The notes beneath the pieces are model-generated. The model worked only from the letters and a program-made list of their open reading frames with translations, ran no database searches and was not told the DNA's origin. From an uncultured Bacteroidota bacterium (GTDB lineage: Bacteria > Bacteroidota > Bacteroidia > Chitinophagales > Chitinophagaceae): DNA of 8,003 nt. This document shows, piece by piece, positions 1-6,172 of the stretch; the first letter of the stretch is position 1; each line of letters begins with the position of its first letter. Location of the stretch: assembly GCA_946480675.1 (NCBI GenBank), contig CAMLKS010000096.1:1-8003 (forward strand), written 5' to 3'. Made by a program: the position numbers and the translations under genes.

Positions 1-1833
1 ATTGAAAATGCCGGTGTTATCAAGATGGACTTTTTGGGATTGAAAACCCTTACCATCATCAAAGATGCGCTGGAGCTTATAAGGCGCAACTATGGGCTGG
101 AAATAGATATTGATAGTATTCCGCTGGATGATACAAAGACTTATGAATTGTATCAGCGTGGTGAAACCAATGCCACGTTCCAGTTTGAAAGTCCGGGTAT
201 GCAGAAGTACCTGCGCGAGCTGAAGCCCGATAAGTTTGATGACCTTATTGCGATGAACGCCCTGTACCGACCGGGCCCGCTCGAGTACATCCCCAACTTC
301 ATCAAACGTAAGCATGGCGAAGAGGAGATCGTTTATGACCTGCCCGATATGCAGGAGTACCTCGAAGAAACTTACGGTATCACGGTATATCAGGAGCAGG
401 TGATGCTGCTGTCGCAGAAACTGGCAGGCTTTAGTAAAGGCGATGCCGACGTACTGCGTAAGGCGATGGGTAAAAAGCAGATTGCCGTACTGAACAAAAT
501 GAAAAGCCAGTTTATTGAAGGGGCTACTAAAAAAGGCCATCCGGAAGATAAACTGAACAAGATATGGACAGACTGGGAAGCCTTTGCCCAGTACGCGTTC
601 AATAAATCGCACTCTACCTGTTATGCCTTCGTAGCATACCAGACAGCATACCTGAAGGCACACTACCCGGCCGAGTTTATGGCGGCGGTACTCAATAACC
701 AGGGCAATATCGATAAGATAAAGTTCTACATGGAAGAGTGCCAGCGTATGGGCCTTGCAGTATTGGGCCCTGATGTGAACGAGAGCCTGAAAGGCTTTTC
801 AGTAAACAAAGAGAGCGTTATCCGTTTTGGTATGAATGCCATTAAAGGTGTGGGTGAAGCGGCAGTAGAAGATGTTATAGCAGAGCGTGAAGCGAATGGG
901 CCCTACACTACAGTGTTCGATTTTATATCGCGCGTGAATCAACGTACGGTAAATAAGAAATCGCTGGAAAGCCTGGTGCTGGCAGGTGCTATGGATGGTT
1001 TTAAAGAGATGCACCGCGCACAGTATTTTTTCGCACCGCCTACCGACCCTGTAACAGGTATGGAACGACTGGTGCGCTTTGGCAACCAGGTGCAGGCCAG
1101 CAGCTCTATGGCCAGCAACAGCCTCTTTGGCGATGCAGTAATGCCGGACATTAAACCACCTGCCATACCGGAATGTGATACCTGGACATTGCCCGAACTG
1201 CTGGACAGGGAAAAAGAAGTGATAGGCATCTACCTGAGTGCCCACCCGCTGGATGGTTACAAGTTTGAGATAGATAACTACAACTTCACCCCGATAAACG
1301 AGATAGAGAATAATAAGGGCAGAACGGTGCGTATAGCCGGTTTCATTACCGATGCCGCGCATATGACCACGAAGAAGGGTAGCAAGTTCGGTAAGATGGT
1401 CATCAACGACTATACCGGCAACCAGGAGATCGTATTCTGGGAGAAAAATTATGTAGAGTATAGCAAGTATGTAGATAACGGGCAGAAGCTGATGATAACC
1501 GGTGTGTACCAGGAACACAGGTTCAGGCCAGGGGTAATGGAGTTCCAGGTGCAGGGTATAGTACTGCTGGATGAGGTGCGCAAGATAATGACCCGCAAGT
1601 TGCACCTGCAGATGCCACTGGAAGCTATAACGCAAGATGTCGTAATGTTCCTGCACGATAACTTTAAGAAGCACCCGGGCAATACAGATGTACAGCTACA
1701 GGTGATAGATGAAGAAGACGGCAGAACATCGAAACTGAAAACATCGGGCCGTATTGATATCAACGATGATCTGCTCCAGTTTTTGGCTGCCAATGATAAG
1801 CTGAAATACTCTGTAGAGCTAAAGAACAATTAG
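1..1833 (+). CDS. dnaE: DNA polymerase III alpha subunit, C-terminal half (partial, 5' end outside window)
   Basis: This is the catalytic subunit of the replicative DNA polymerase III holoenzyme, of which the last 610 codons are visible. The reading frame is open from base 1, so the gene starts upstream; full-length family members are usually about 1150-1200 residues. Visible landmarks match E. coli DnaE in order. The MDFLGLKTLTII block (from 25) carries the third catalytic Asp, the equivalent of D555. The FQFESPGM (178-201), RPGPL (268-282), YQEQVM (388-405) and FNKSHS (598-615) segments of the fingers region follow. A helix-hairpin-helix with KGVGE lies at 844-858, the IGIYLSAHP segment at 1222-1248, and an OB-fold at about 1321-1560. 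The two other palm aspartates and the PHP domain lie outside the window. The internal clamp-binding pentapeptide appears as SNSLF (1114-1128), lacking the usual first Gln. The frame is intact to its TAG stop. The identification is very secure. Confidence 0.98.
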   Translation: MENAGVIKMDFLGLKTLTIIKDALELIRRNYGLEIDIDSIPLDDTKTYELYQRGETNATFQFESPGMQKYLRELKPDKFDDLIAMNALYRPGPLEYIPNFIKRKHGEEEIVYDLPDMQEYLEETYGITVYQEQVMLLSQKLAGFSKGDADVLRKAMGKKQIAVLNKMKSQFIEGATKKGHPEDKLNKIWTDWEAFAQYAFNKSHSTCYAFVAYQTAYLKAHYPAEFMAAVLNNQGNIDKIKFYMEECQRMGLAVLGPDVNESLKGFSVNKESVIRFGMNAIKGVGEAAVEDVIAEREANGPYTTVFDFISRVNQRTVNKKSLESLVLAGAMDGFKEMHRAQYFFAPPTDPVTGMERLVRFGNQVQASSSMASNSLFGDAVMPDIKPPAIPECDTWTLPELLDREKEVIGIYLSAHPLDGYKFEIDNYNFTPINEIENNKGRTVRIAGFITDAAHMTTKKGSKFGKMVINDYTGNQEIVFWEKNYVEYSKYVDNGQKLMITGVYQEHRFRPGVMEFQVQGIVLLDEVRKIMTRKLHLQMPLEAITQDVVMFLHDNFKKHPGNTDVQLQVIDEEDGRTSKLKTSGRIDINDDLLQFLAANDKLKYSVELKNN

Positions 1834-1917
1834 TTATAACAAGTATAAGCTTATAGATATGTAGGTAGTCTATAGTGGTATTTTGCCCCTCTATGCTGCT
1901 AAGTCAGATATTGATAG

Positions 1918-1925
1918 TAAATTTG
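1918..1925 (+). promoter_or_regulatory. Bacteroidota -7 promoter element for trxA
   Basis: TAAATTTG matches the phylum -7 consensus TAnnTTTG exactly and lies 31 bases before the trxA start codon, which leaves an A/T-rich leader of about 25 bases. No good TTTG -33 box is present at the expected 19-21 base spacing; the nearest TTTG (1882-1885) is too far away. The call therefore rests on the -7 box and its position. Confidence 0.5.
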
Positions 1926-1956
1926 TAGATAATTTTAAATTTAAAACATAATAAAA

Positions 1957-2274
1957 ATGGCAGCTGTATTCACTGATGCAAATTTTGATGCTGAAGTATT
2001 AAACGCAGATAAACTGAGTGTAATAGATTTCTGGGCACCATGGTGTGGTCCTTGTTTGGCCCTGGGCCCAACTATTGAAGCCCTGGCTAAAGAGTATGAT
2101 GGTAAAGTGAATGTAGGTAAAGTGAACGTGGATGAGAATCCTAACCTTTCTATCAACTACGGTATCACCAGTATACCTGCAGTGCTGTTCATCAAAAATG
2201 GCCAGGTAGTAGATAAGCAAGTGGGCGCTGCACCTAAAGGTGTATTCGACAAGAAAATACAACAACACCTATAA
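1957..2274 (+). CDS. trxA: Thioredoxin
   Basis: This is a 105-residue cytoplasmic thioredoxin, which reduces protein disulfides and is itself recycled by thioredoxin reductase. The active site WCGPC has its cysteines at residues 30 and 33. The buried Asp sits at residue 24 in VIDFWAPW, and the cis-proline is P74 in GITSIPAV. There is no signal peptide or lipobox, so it is cytoplasmic rather than one of the periplasmic TlpA/ResA-like proteins common in this phylum. Length equals that of classic thioredoxins. The residues after the active site (LALGP) are less basic than the RMIAP/KMIAP of many homologues, a minor variation. The ATG is preceded by an A-rich leader without Shine-Dalgarno sequence, normal for Bacteroidota. 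It has its own promoter and a terminator 27 bases after the stop, so it is probably monocistronic although it follows dnaE on the same strand. Confidence 0.97.
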   Translation: MAAVFTDANFDAEVLNADKLSVIDFWAPWCGPCLALGPTIEALAKEYDGKVNVGKVNVDENPNLSINYGITSIPAVLFIKNGQVVDKQVGAAPKGVFDKKIQQHL

Positions 2275-2300
2275 TTACTTACCGGTGATGAAATAAGTGA

Positions 2301-2324
2301 AAGCCCCGTATAGCGGGGCTTTTA
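2301..2324 (+). terminator. Rho-independent terminator of trxA
   Basis: A perfect 8-bp stem (AAGCCCCG at 2301-2308 with CGGGGCTT at 2314-2321) closes a 5-base loop. The stem runs straight into a short T tract (2320-2323). It lies 27 bases after the trxA stop codon. Confidence 0.9.
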
Positions 2325-2650
2325 TAATGTTGTGAGGGTGCATTCTCTTCTACTACATTTCCATCGTCATACTTTACCCTATACCACTACCAGGCTGTAC
2401 CAAGGTAATAATTGTACGCTGGCTTTGGGGTAGTGACCGGCTTGCTACATAGCTCTAAGGTTATTGTAAAGATGGCATATAAGACGAAATACCACAGTCG
2501 CATAAGTCGTAATGATTATACGGCAAAACTATCGACACGAAACGGGCAGGAAATTGACTTGGGTTAAGAAATAGGTGGTGTATTGTCTATAGAGGCCGTT
2601 TGCGCAAGCTACTGAGGTTAGCGGGTGTGTAGCGGCAGTACTCATTCTTG
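2325..2650. other. Intergenic region between convergent trxA and alkB, no recognised gene
   Basis: This stretch of 326 bases lies between two convergent genes and contains no recognisable protein, tRNA or rRNA. The longest start-to-stop frame I examined is a 31-codon one at 2472-2567, with no start signal or family resemblance. An imperfect inverted repeat lies at 2385-2435 (outer arms CACTACC and GGTAGTG, inner arms CCAG/CTGG and GTAC/GTAC) without a T tract. No clear terminator for alkB was found after its stop. It could be decayed sequence or could hold an unrecognised small RNA; neither is supported directly. Confidence 0.6.
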
Positions 2651-3682
2651 CTACATGTTATCAATGCGTTTATTCATTACAGCAAACCACAGGGGAGGCA
2701 ACACGGCCAGTATCATACTGCCGGGGTAGCCGGTAGGTAGTTGTGGCGAATGGTCGTGGTGGCGTAGTAGCTGGTATTTGCGGCTGGCCAGGTAATGATG
2801 GTCGCTATGGCGGCTCAGTTCGAAGAGCATGATGCGGCCAATAGTATGGTTGCTGTTCCAGCTATGTTCGGGCATCGCCCGCTCATATTTTCCATTGCCT
2901 GTTTCTTTTCGCTTCAGGCCATAGTGTTCTATGTAATTCACCGTTTCCAGCAGCAGTATGCCAATGAGTGCGGAGATAAGAAAATAGCTTAATGCAGTCC
3001 AACTGAAATACAAACCGATGCCCAGGCAAAAAGCCAGCTCGATAAGTTGGTAATGCAGCATTTCGTTTTTCAGAAAGCTTTTGCTTTTCTTGCGTTGCTC
3101 TTCAAGGGCTATCTTCCATGCTTTGATGTATACGCCGCTGATGCTGCGTGCCCAAAAGAAATAAAGCGCTTCATTTCTGTTAGCACTGCTGGCATCTTGG
3201 GGTGTGCCTACATGTTTATGATGCCCGCGGTTGTGCTCTATGAAAAAATGCATGTACAAAGACGTAAGCAGTAGCATGCGGGCCAAAGTTTGTTCTGTTT
3301 TATTTACGCGATGGCCTAATTCATGGCCAACATTAATGCCCATGATACCACATAGCAGCCCCATAGACAGGATGCGCCCGATGCGGTTGCTTATAGTAAG
3401 TGCAGGGTCTGTAATGTCCGAAAGAAAAAAGTAAAGAGCTGTGTATTGAAGCGGGACAACCAGGTATAGTAACCAATCGTATGTCTTGTCATGTTTGGCC
3501 ATTTCTTCCTCGTCGGCGGTCAGGTTACGCTCGCTTGGTTTTATGAACAGTTCCAGTATAGGTATAATAACGAAAGCTATCAGCACCGGTATCCAAACCA
3601 CCCAGCCCGTATGTGTAAAGCTGCGCCATGCACCTGAATAGAGCAGCAGTGGTATGGCATATTTCAAAACACGGGCTTTCAT
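2651..3682 (-). CDS. alkB: AlkB-type membrane diiron alkane 1-monooxygenase
   Basis: This 343-residue integral membrane hydroxylase is predicted to oxidise the terminal carbon of alkanes or similar fatty chains, using electrons from rubredoxin. All four histidine-rich motifs that bind the two iron atoms are present in order: HELGH (residues 120-124), EHNRGHH (149-155), NYIEHYG (249-255) and RHSDHH (291-296). The segments around them, VGTPQDASSA after the second motif and LPTGYPG near the C-terminus, match alkane hydroxylases rather than fatty-acid desaturases. Hydrophobic segments lie at roughly residues 9-24, 27-46, 70-88, 102-118, 212-249 and 321-337. The protein is shorter than P. putida AlkB (about 400 residues), mostly at the ends, with no motif missing. 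No rubredoxin or rubredoxin reductase is encoded in the window, so the electron partner must be elsewhere. The start codon lies just 15 bases beyond the T run of a strong terminator, which makes its expression unusual. The natural substrate is not provable from sequence. Confidence 0.92.
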   Translation of the reverse strand: MKARVLKYAIPLLLYSGAWRSFTHTGWVVWIPVLIAFVIIPILELFIKPSERNLTADEEEMAKHDKTYDWLLYLVVPLQYTALYFFLSDITDPALTISNRIGRILSMGLLCGIMGINVGHELGHRVNKTEQTLARMLLLTSLYMHFFIEHNRGHHKHVGTPQDASSANRNEALYFFWARSISGVYIKAWKIALEEQRKKSKSFLKNEMLHYQLIELAFCLGIGLYFSWTALSYFLISALIGILLLETVNYIEHYGLKRKETGNGKYERAMPEHSWNSNHTIGRIMLFELSRHSDHHYLASRKYQLLRHHDHSPQLPTGYPGSMILAVLPPLWFAVMNKRIDNM

Positions 3683-3697
3683 ACTCCGAAAATTAAT

Positions 3698-3725
3698 AAA
3701 AAGCCCCGGTACAACACCGGGGCTT
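3698..3725 (-). terminator. Terminator between lipoprotein gene and alkB
   Basis: A perfect 10-bp GC-rich stem (3701-3710 with 3716-3725) closes a 5-base loop. On the minus strand it is followed by a run of five T (two of them in the stem) and then an A/T-rich stretch. It lies 22 bases after the stop of the lipoprotein gene at 3748 and 15 bases before the alkB start codon, so it would either end lipoprotein transcription or limit read-through into alkB. Confidence 0.88.
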
Positions 3726-3747
3726 GTATAAATTTAGCTTCAGGCTT

Positions 3748-3999
3748 TTAGTCTTTAAGGCTGCAGGTAACCTTGTATGTATACGAAATGCCTCCGAAGT
3801 CCACTTTCGATTCTGTTTCATTCGATTGGCACTTGCTTTCAGCTGTTTTCTTCTTCTCCTTATACTGAATATTGAAAGAGCTATCTACGGTAGCAAAGCC
3901 AGGTACTGTATAGTTGGCATTGCAGGCGCAGGTATAGTCTTTCTTGCAGGATGCAAATGCAACGATGGCAATAGCGGCAATTAAAAAAGTGTTTTTCAT
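3748..3999 (-). CDS. Small cysteine-patterned lipoprotein, paralogue of the neighbouring gene
   Basis: This encodes an 83-residue predicted lipoprotein of unknown function. Residues 1-17 form a short signal peptide (Lys then a hydrophobic run) ending in the lipobox FASC, so C18 would be the lipidated cysteine. The mature part begins CKKDYTCAC and holds four further cysteines at 24, 26, 57 and 79, an even number that could form two disulfides in the periplasm or at the cell surface. The spacing C-x5-C-x-C-x30-C-x21-C is nearly the same as in the gene at 4087-4341, and both share KDYTC and an Ala four residues before the fourth cysteine. The pair therefore looks like a tandem duplication. Small lipoproteins starting in this way are familiar as hypothetical proteins of Bacteroidota; I know of no assigned role. 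It starts at ATG, 29 bases past a 17-bp hairpin, and is followed by a strong terminator. Confidence 0.85.
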   Translation of the reverse strand: MKNTFLIAAIAIVAFASCKKDYTCACNANYTVPGFATVDSSFNIQYKEKKKTAESKCQSNETESKVDFGGISYTYKVTCSLKD

Positions 4000-4028
4000 A
4001 AGCGGGTGAATTAATATATGGCTGTAAA

Positions 4029-4067
4029 ATAATATAGCCTATTGACACAATCAATAGGCTATATTAT
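4029..4067 (-). terminator. Perfect 17-bp hairpin between the two lipoprotein genes, probable terminator
   Basis: Arms 4029-4045 and 4051-4067 are perfectly complementary over 17 bp around a 5-base loop (CACAA on the plus strand). On the minus strand the stem begins 19 bases after the stop of the gene at 4087 and is followed by a short T-rich stretch (TTTTA counted from the stem end). It could be a terminator, a partial attenuator or an RNA-stabilising element. The stem is A/T-rich at its base and has GGC/GCC in the middle. Confidence 0.7.
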
Positions 4068-4086
4068 AAATGCTGTATATGAAAGA

Positions 4087-4341
4087 CTACTCGATACCGC
4101 AGTAGTGTTGCACCACCGCCATACGGCCCAGGTAATCTTCTTCTGTTTCGTAATACTTGCAATCGTTTTTGGCATTATCTTCCGTAGTAGCCGTAATGTT
4201 ATTGCGAGATGTAGTAGTGGCTTCTACTTTGCCGTTTACTACATATTTAATATCGCAAGAGCAGGTATAATCTTTCTGGCAAGAAGTGAGACCTGCAGCA
4301 GCTAAAAGGGCAAATACGGAAAGTGTATATATTTTTTTCAC
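4087..4341 (-). CDS. Small cysteine-patterned lipoprotein, paralogue of the downstream gene
   Basis: This encodes an 84-residue predicted lipoprotein of unknown function. I chose the GTG at 4341, which gives the typical start MKKIYTLSVF; another GTG two codons upstream (4347) is possible, and no ATG is available. The signal peptide covers residues 1-20 and ends in the lipobox LTSC, with C21 as the lipid-bearing cysteine. The mature protein begins CQKDYTCSC, and its later cysteines are at 27, 29, 61 and 81. The pattern C-x5-C-x-C-x31-C-x19-C mirrors the next gene on the same strand, while most other positions have diverged, so the duplication is not recent. The middle is rich in Thr, Asn and charged residues with no transmembrane segment. 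It probably faces the periplasm or the outside. It is read from its own possible promoter and is followed by a long perfect hairpin. Confidence 0.83.
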   Translation of the reverse strand: MKKIYTLSVFALLAAAGLTSCQKDYTCSCDIKYVVNGKVEATTTSRNNITATTEDNAKNDCKYYETEEDYLGRMAVVQHYCGIE

Positions 4342-4364
4342 AAGCACTTTGTTTTAAGATGTAG

Positions 4365-4396
4365 TAAAAGTATCTATACGAATTTAAAAAAGCAAT
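4365..4396 (-). promoter_or_regulatory. Candidate promoter for the upstream lipoprotein gene
   Basis: Read on the minus strand, ATTG (4396-4393) and TACTTTTA (4372-4365) are separated by 20 bases. Each differs by one base from the phylum consensus TTTG and TAnnTTTG. The -7 box lies 23 bases before the GTG start. The match is moderate in A/T-rich DNA, so chance cannot be excluded. Confidence 0.38.
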
Positions 4397-4404
4397 AGTA
4401 ATAA

Positions 4405-4608
4405 TCAGGCATTTGCAAAGCGCACTGCCCTTATCATACGGCGCGAACGTCTTTGCGCCCTTTTTTCCTGCAGGTCGGCCACGGCCCATATGGCAGCAGG
4501 CAGCCAGCCTATAAGCGTGAGCTGCAATAGAAGGCAGATGATACCACGCAAAGGCCTGAGGCGCAGAAAGAAAGAGAGCCAGGGAACTAAAACCGCTATC
4601 AATAACAT
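4405..4608 (-). CDS. YqaE/Pmp3-like small membrane protein
   Basis: This encodes a 67-residue inner-membrane protein with two hydrophobic segments (about residues 2-15 and 22-44) joined by a short basic loop, and a strongly basic C-terminal tail (residues 46-67). The pattern PWLSFFLRLRPLRGIICLLLQLTL followed by IGWLPAAIWAV, quoted here in two parts, resembles the YqaE/Pmp3 (UPF0057) family: a proline-containing first helix, a G-hinge and a GW/GYxPAxIWA second helix. In yeast and plants, Pmp3 proteins affect membrane potential and salt tolerance; the bacterial role is unclear. I chose the ATG at 4608 because family members begin at the first helix and because a promoter-like element at 4613-4643 would lie inside a longer version starting at 4638. 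If that promoter is real, the message would be nearly leaderless. It is divergent from ffh. The family call is by pattern memory only. Confidence 0.72.
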   Translation of the reverse strand: MLLIAVLVPWLSFFLRLRPLRGIICLLLQLTLIGWLPAAIWAVADLQEKRAQRRSRRMIRAVRFANA

Positions 4609-4612
4609 ATCG

Positions 4613-4643
4613 TAAAAATAAGGTAAATAGAGACACATACAAC
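4613..4643 (-). promoter_or_regulatory. Candidate promoter of the YqaE-like gene
   Basis: On the minus strand, GTTG (4643-4640) and TATTTTTA (4620-4613) are separated by exactly 19 bases. Each differs by one base from the phylum consensus. The -7 box ends four bases before the chosen ATG, so transcription would start at or within a few bases of the start codon. Confidence 0.42.
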
Positions 4644-4674
4644 TTTCGGCATCAGCATAAATTCATTAATTTCG
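4644..4674 (+). promoter_or_regulatory. Promoter of ffh
   Basis: TTTC (4644-4647) and TAATTTCG (4667-4674) are separated by exactly 19 bases, close to the phylum consensus TTTG and TAnnTTTG with one mismatch in each. The -7 box is 23 bases before the ffh ATG. The downstream bases CATCC resemble those after the rpsP promoter. Confidence 0.62.
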
Positions 4675-4697
4675 CATCCCCATACAGGATTAAAATT

Positions 4698-6041
4698 ATG
4701 TTTGAAAATCTTAGCGAACGGCTCGAAGGCGCGTTCAAGCAGTTGAAAGGTGAAGGCCGTATCTCGGATATTAACATTGCCACTACGGTAAAGGAAATAC
4801 GCCGCGCACTGGTAGATGCCGACGTGAACTATAAAATAGCCAAAGAATTTACCGATAAGGTAAAAGATAAAGCCATGGGCGAAAAGGTACTGACATCGGT
4901 ATCACCCGGGCAGTTGATGGTGAAAATAGTGAAGGATGAGCTGGCAGAACTGATGGGCGGCACAGAGGTGGAAATAGACCTGAATAATAAGCCTACTGTC
5001 ATACTGATAGCTGGTTTGCAGGGTTCGGGTAAAACCACCTTCAGCGGTAAGCTGGCCAATTTCCTGAAAACCAAGAAAGGCCGTAACCCGCTGCTGGTAG
5101 CTGCAGATATCTATCGCCCTGCGGCGATAGACCAGTTGAAAGTACTGGGTGAGCAGATAAAAGTGCCTGTTTATAACGAGCCGGACAATAAAGATGCGGT
5201 ATCGATAGCGCTGAATGCCATAGCTGAAGCTAAAAAGAACGGGAATAATGTAGTAATCATAGATACAGCAGGACGCCTGGCTATAGACGAGGTGATGATG
5301 GCCGAGGTGGCAAATGTGAAAGCCGCCGTGCAGCCGCATGAGATACTGTTTGTAGTAGACTCGATGACGGGCCAGGATGCGGTAAATACTGCCAAAGCCT
5401 TTAACGACCGCCTGGACTTTACCGGCGTGGTGCTGACCAAACTGGATGGTGATACCCGTGGTGGTGCCGCATTGTCTATCAAATACACGGTAGATAAGCC
5501 CATCAAGTTTGTGAGCATGGGTGAAAAGCTGGATACACTGGATGTGTTTTACCCCGAGCGTATGGCACAGCGTATACTGGGGATGGGTGACATTACCTCG
5601 CTGGTAGAGCGTGCACAGGCACAGTTTGACGAAGCACAGGCCAAAAAGCTGGAGAAAAAGATACGTGCCAATAAGTTTGATTTTGAAGACTTTAAAGAGC
5701 AGCTGAACCAGATCAAAAAAATGGGTAACATCAAGGACCTGCTGGCCATGATACCCGGGGTGGGCAAGGCTATTAAAGATATTGATATATCAGACGACGC
5801 GTTTAAAGGTATAGAAGCCATCATCAATTCGATGACCCCATATGAGCGTAATAACCCCGATGCTATTGATACCAGTCGTCGTAAACGTATTGCTAAAGGT
5901 TGCGGAAAAGATATAGCCGATGTGAATGCATTTATGAAGCAATTTGACCAGATGCGCCAGATGATGGGGCAGATGAATAAAATGCGTGGTATGATGCCCG
6001 GCGGCATGATGCCGGGAGGTATGCCCTTTGGTAAGCGGTAA
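4698..6041 (+). CDS. ffh: Signal recognition particle GTPase Ffh
   Basis: This 447-residue protein is the subunit of the signal recognition particle. With 4.5S RNA it binds signal sequences of nascent membrane proteins and delivers the ribosome to FtsY at the inner membrane. The N-terminal helical domain spans about residues 1-90 and the GTPase G domain about 95-298. Motifs are the P-loop GLQGSGKTT (106-114), the insertion-box region around LLVAADIYRPAA (132-143), DTAGR (189-193), the guanine-specificity TKLDGD (247-252), and the GMGD closing loop (295-298). The M domain follows. It carries the RNA-binding segment SRRKRIAKGCG (393-403) and ends in a methionine- and glycine-rich tail typical of signal-peptide-binding flexible ends. 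Length and all motifs are those of normal Ffh. It starts at ATG behind its own promoter; rpsP follows 131 bases later under a separate promoter, and no clear hairpin terminator lies between them. Confidence 0.98.
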   Translation: MFENLSERLEGAFKQLKGEGRISDINIATTVKEIRRALVDADVNYKIAKEFTDKVKDKAMGEKVLTSVSPGQLMVKIVKDELAELMGGTEVEIDLNNKPTVILIAGLQGSGKTTFSGKLANFLKTKKGRNPLLVAADIYRPAAIDQLKVLGEQIKVPVYNEPDNKDAVSIALNAIAEAKKNGNNVVIIDTAGRLAIDEVMMAEVANVKAAVQPHEILFVVDSMTGQDAVNTAKAFNDRLDFTGVVLTKLDGDTRGGAALSIKYTVDKPIKFVSMGEKLDTLDVFYPERMAQRILGMGDITSLVERAQAQFDEAQAKKLEKKIRANKFDFEDFKEQLNQIKKMGNIKDLLAMIPGVGKAIKDIDISDDAFKGIEAIINSMTPYERNNPDAIDTSRRKRIAKGCGKDIADVNAFMKQFDQMRQMMGQMNKMRGMMPGGMMPGGMPFGKR

Positions 6042-6096
6042 ATGAAATGTGCTAATTAAAACTATGTGTTTTTTAACCGTATTTTAAACCGTGAAT

Positions 6097-6127
6097 TTTG
6101 CATTTTTCATTTTTAGGTGTACTTTCG
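6097..6127 (+). promoter_or_regulatory. Promoter of rpsP
   Basis: TTTG (6097-6100) and TACTTTCG (6120-6127) are separated by exactly 19 bases: a perfect -33 box and a -7 box with one mismatch to TAnnTTTG. The -7 box and following bases (TTTCGCA, then a C-rich step) are almost the same as at ffh. The predicted A/T-rich leader before the ATG is about 40 bases long. Confidence 0.72.
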
Positions 6128-6172
6128 CAGTCCTTAAAATTTATTGTTTAACACAAATAATTTCTATTATTT

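Noticed and set aside
799..1674. A 291-codon antisense frame inside dnaE
   Set aside because: It is the complement of a conserved, intact polymerase gene and its translation resembles no known family; long antisense frames are common within such genes.
1844..1855. A 12-base palindrome (TATAAGCTTATA) just after dnaE
   Set aside because: It has no loop or T run for a terminator, and a single A/T-rich palindrome is not enough to call an operator.
2472..2567. A 31-codon ATG-to-TAA frame with a basic product
   Set aside because: It is too short to distinguish from chance, has no promoter or family resemblance, and lies in otherwise non-coding DNA.
2649..2658. The ten bases CTTGCTACAT occur both at the alkB 3' end and at 2441-2450
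   Set aside because: The flanks do not match, so this is not evidence of a duplication or an attachment site.
4247..4642. A 131-codon minus-strand frame overlapping the YqaE-like and lipoprotein genes
   Set aside because: It overlaps two better-supported genes in another frame, runs through promoter-like sequences, and its translation has an unnatural composition.
6053..6075. A possible A/T-rich hairpin (AAAAC and GTTTT arms) followed by T after ffh
   Set aside because: The stem is only about five A/T-rich pairs, too weak to call a terminator in this composition.
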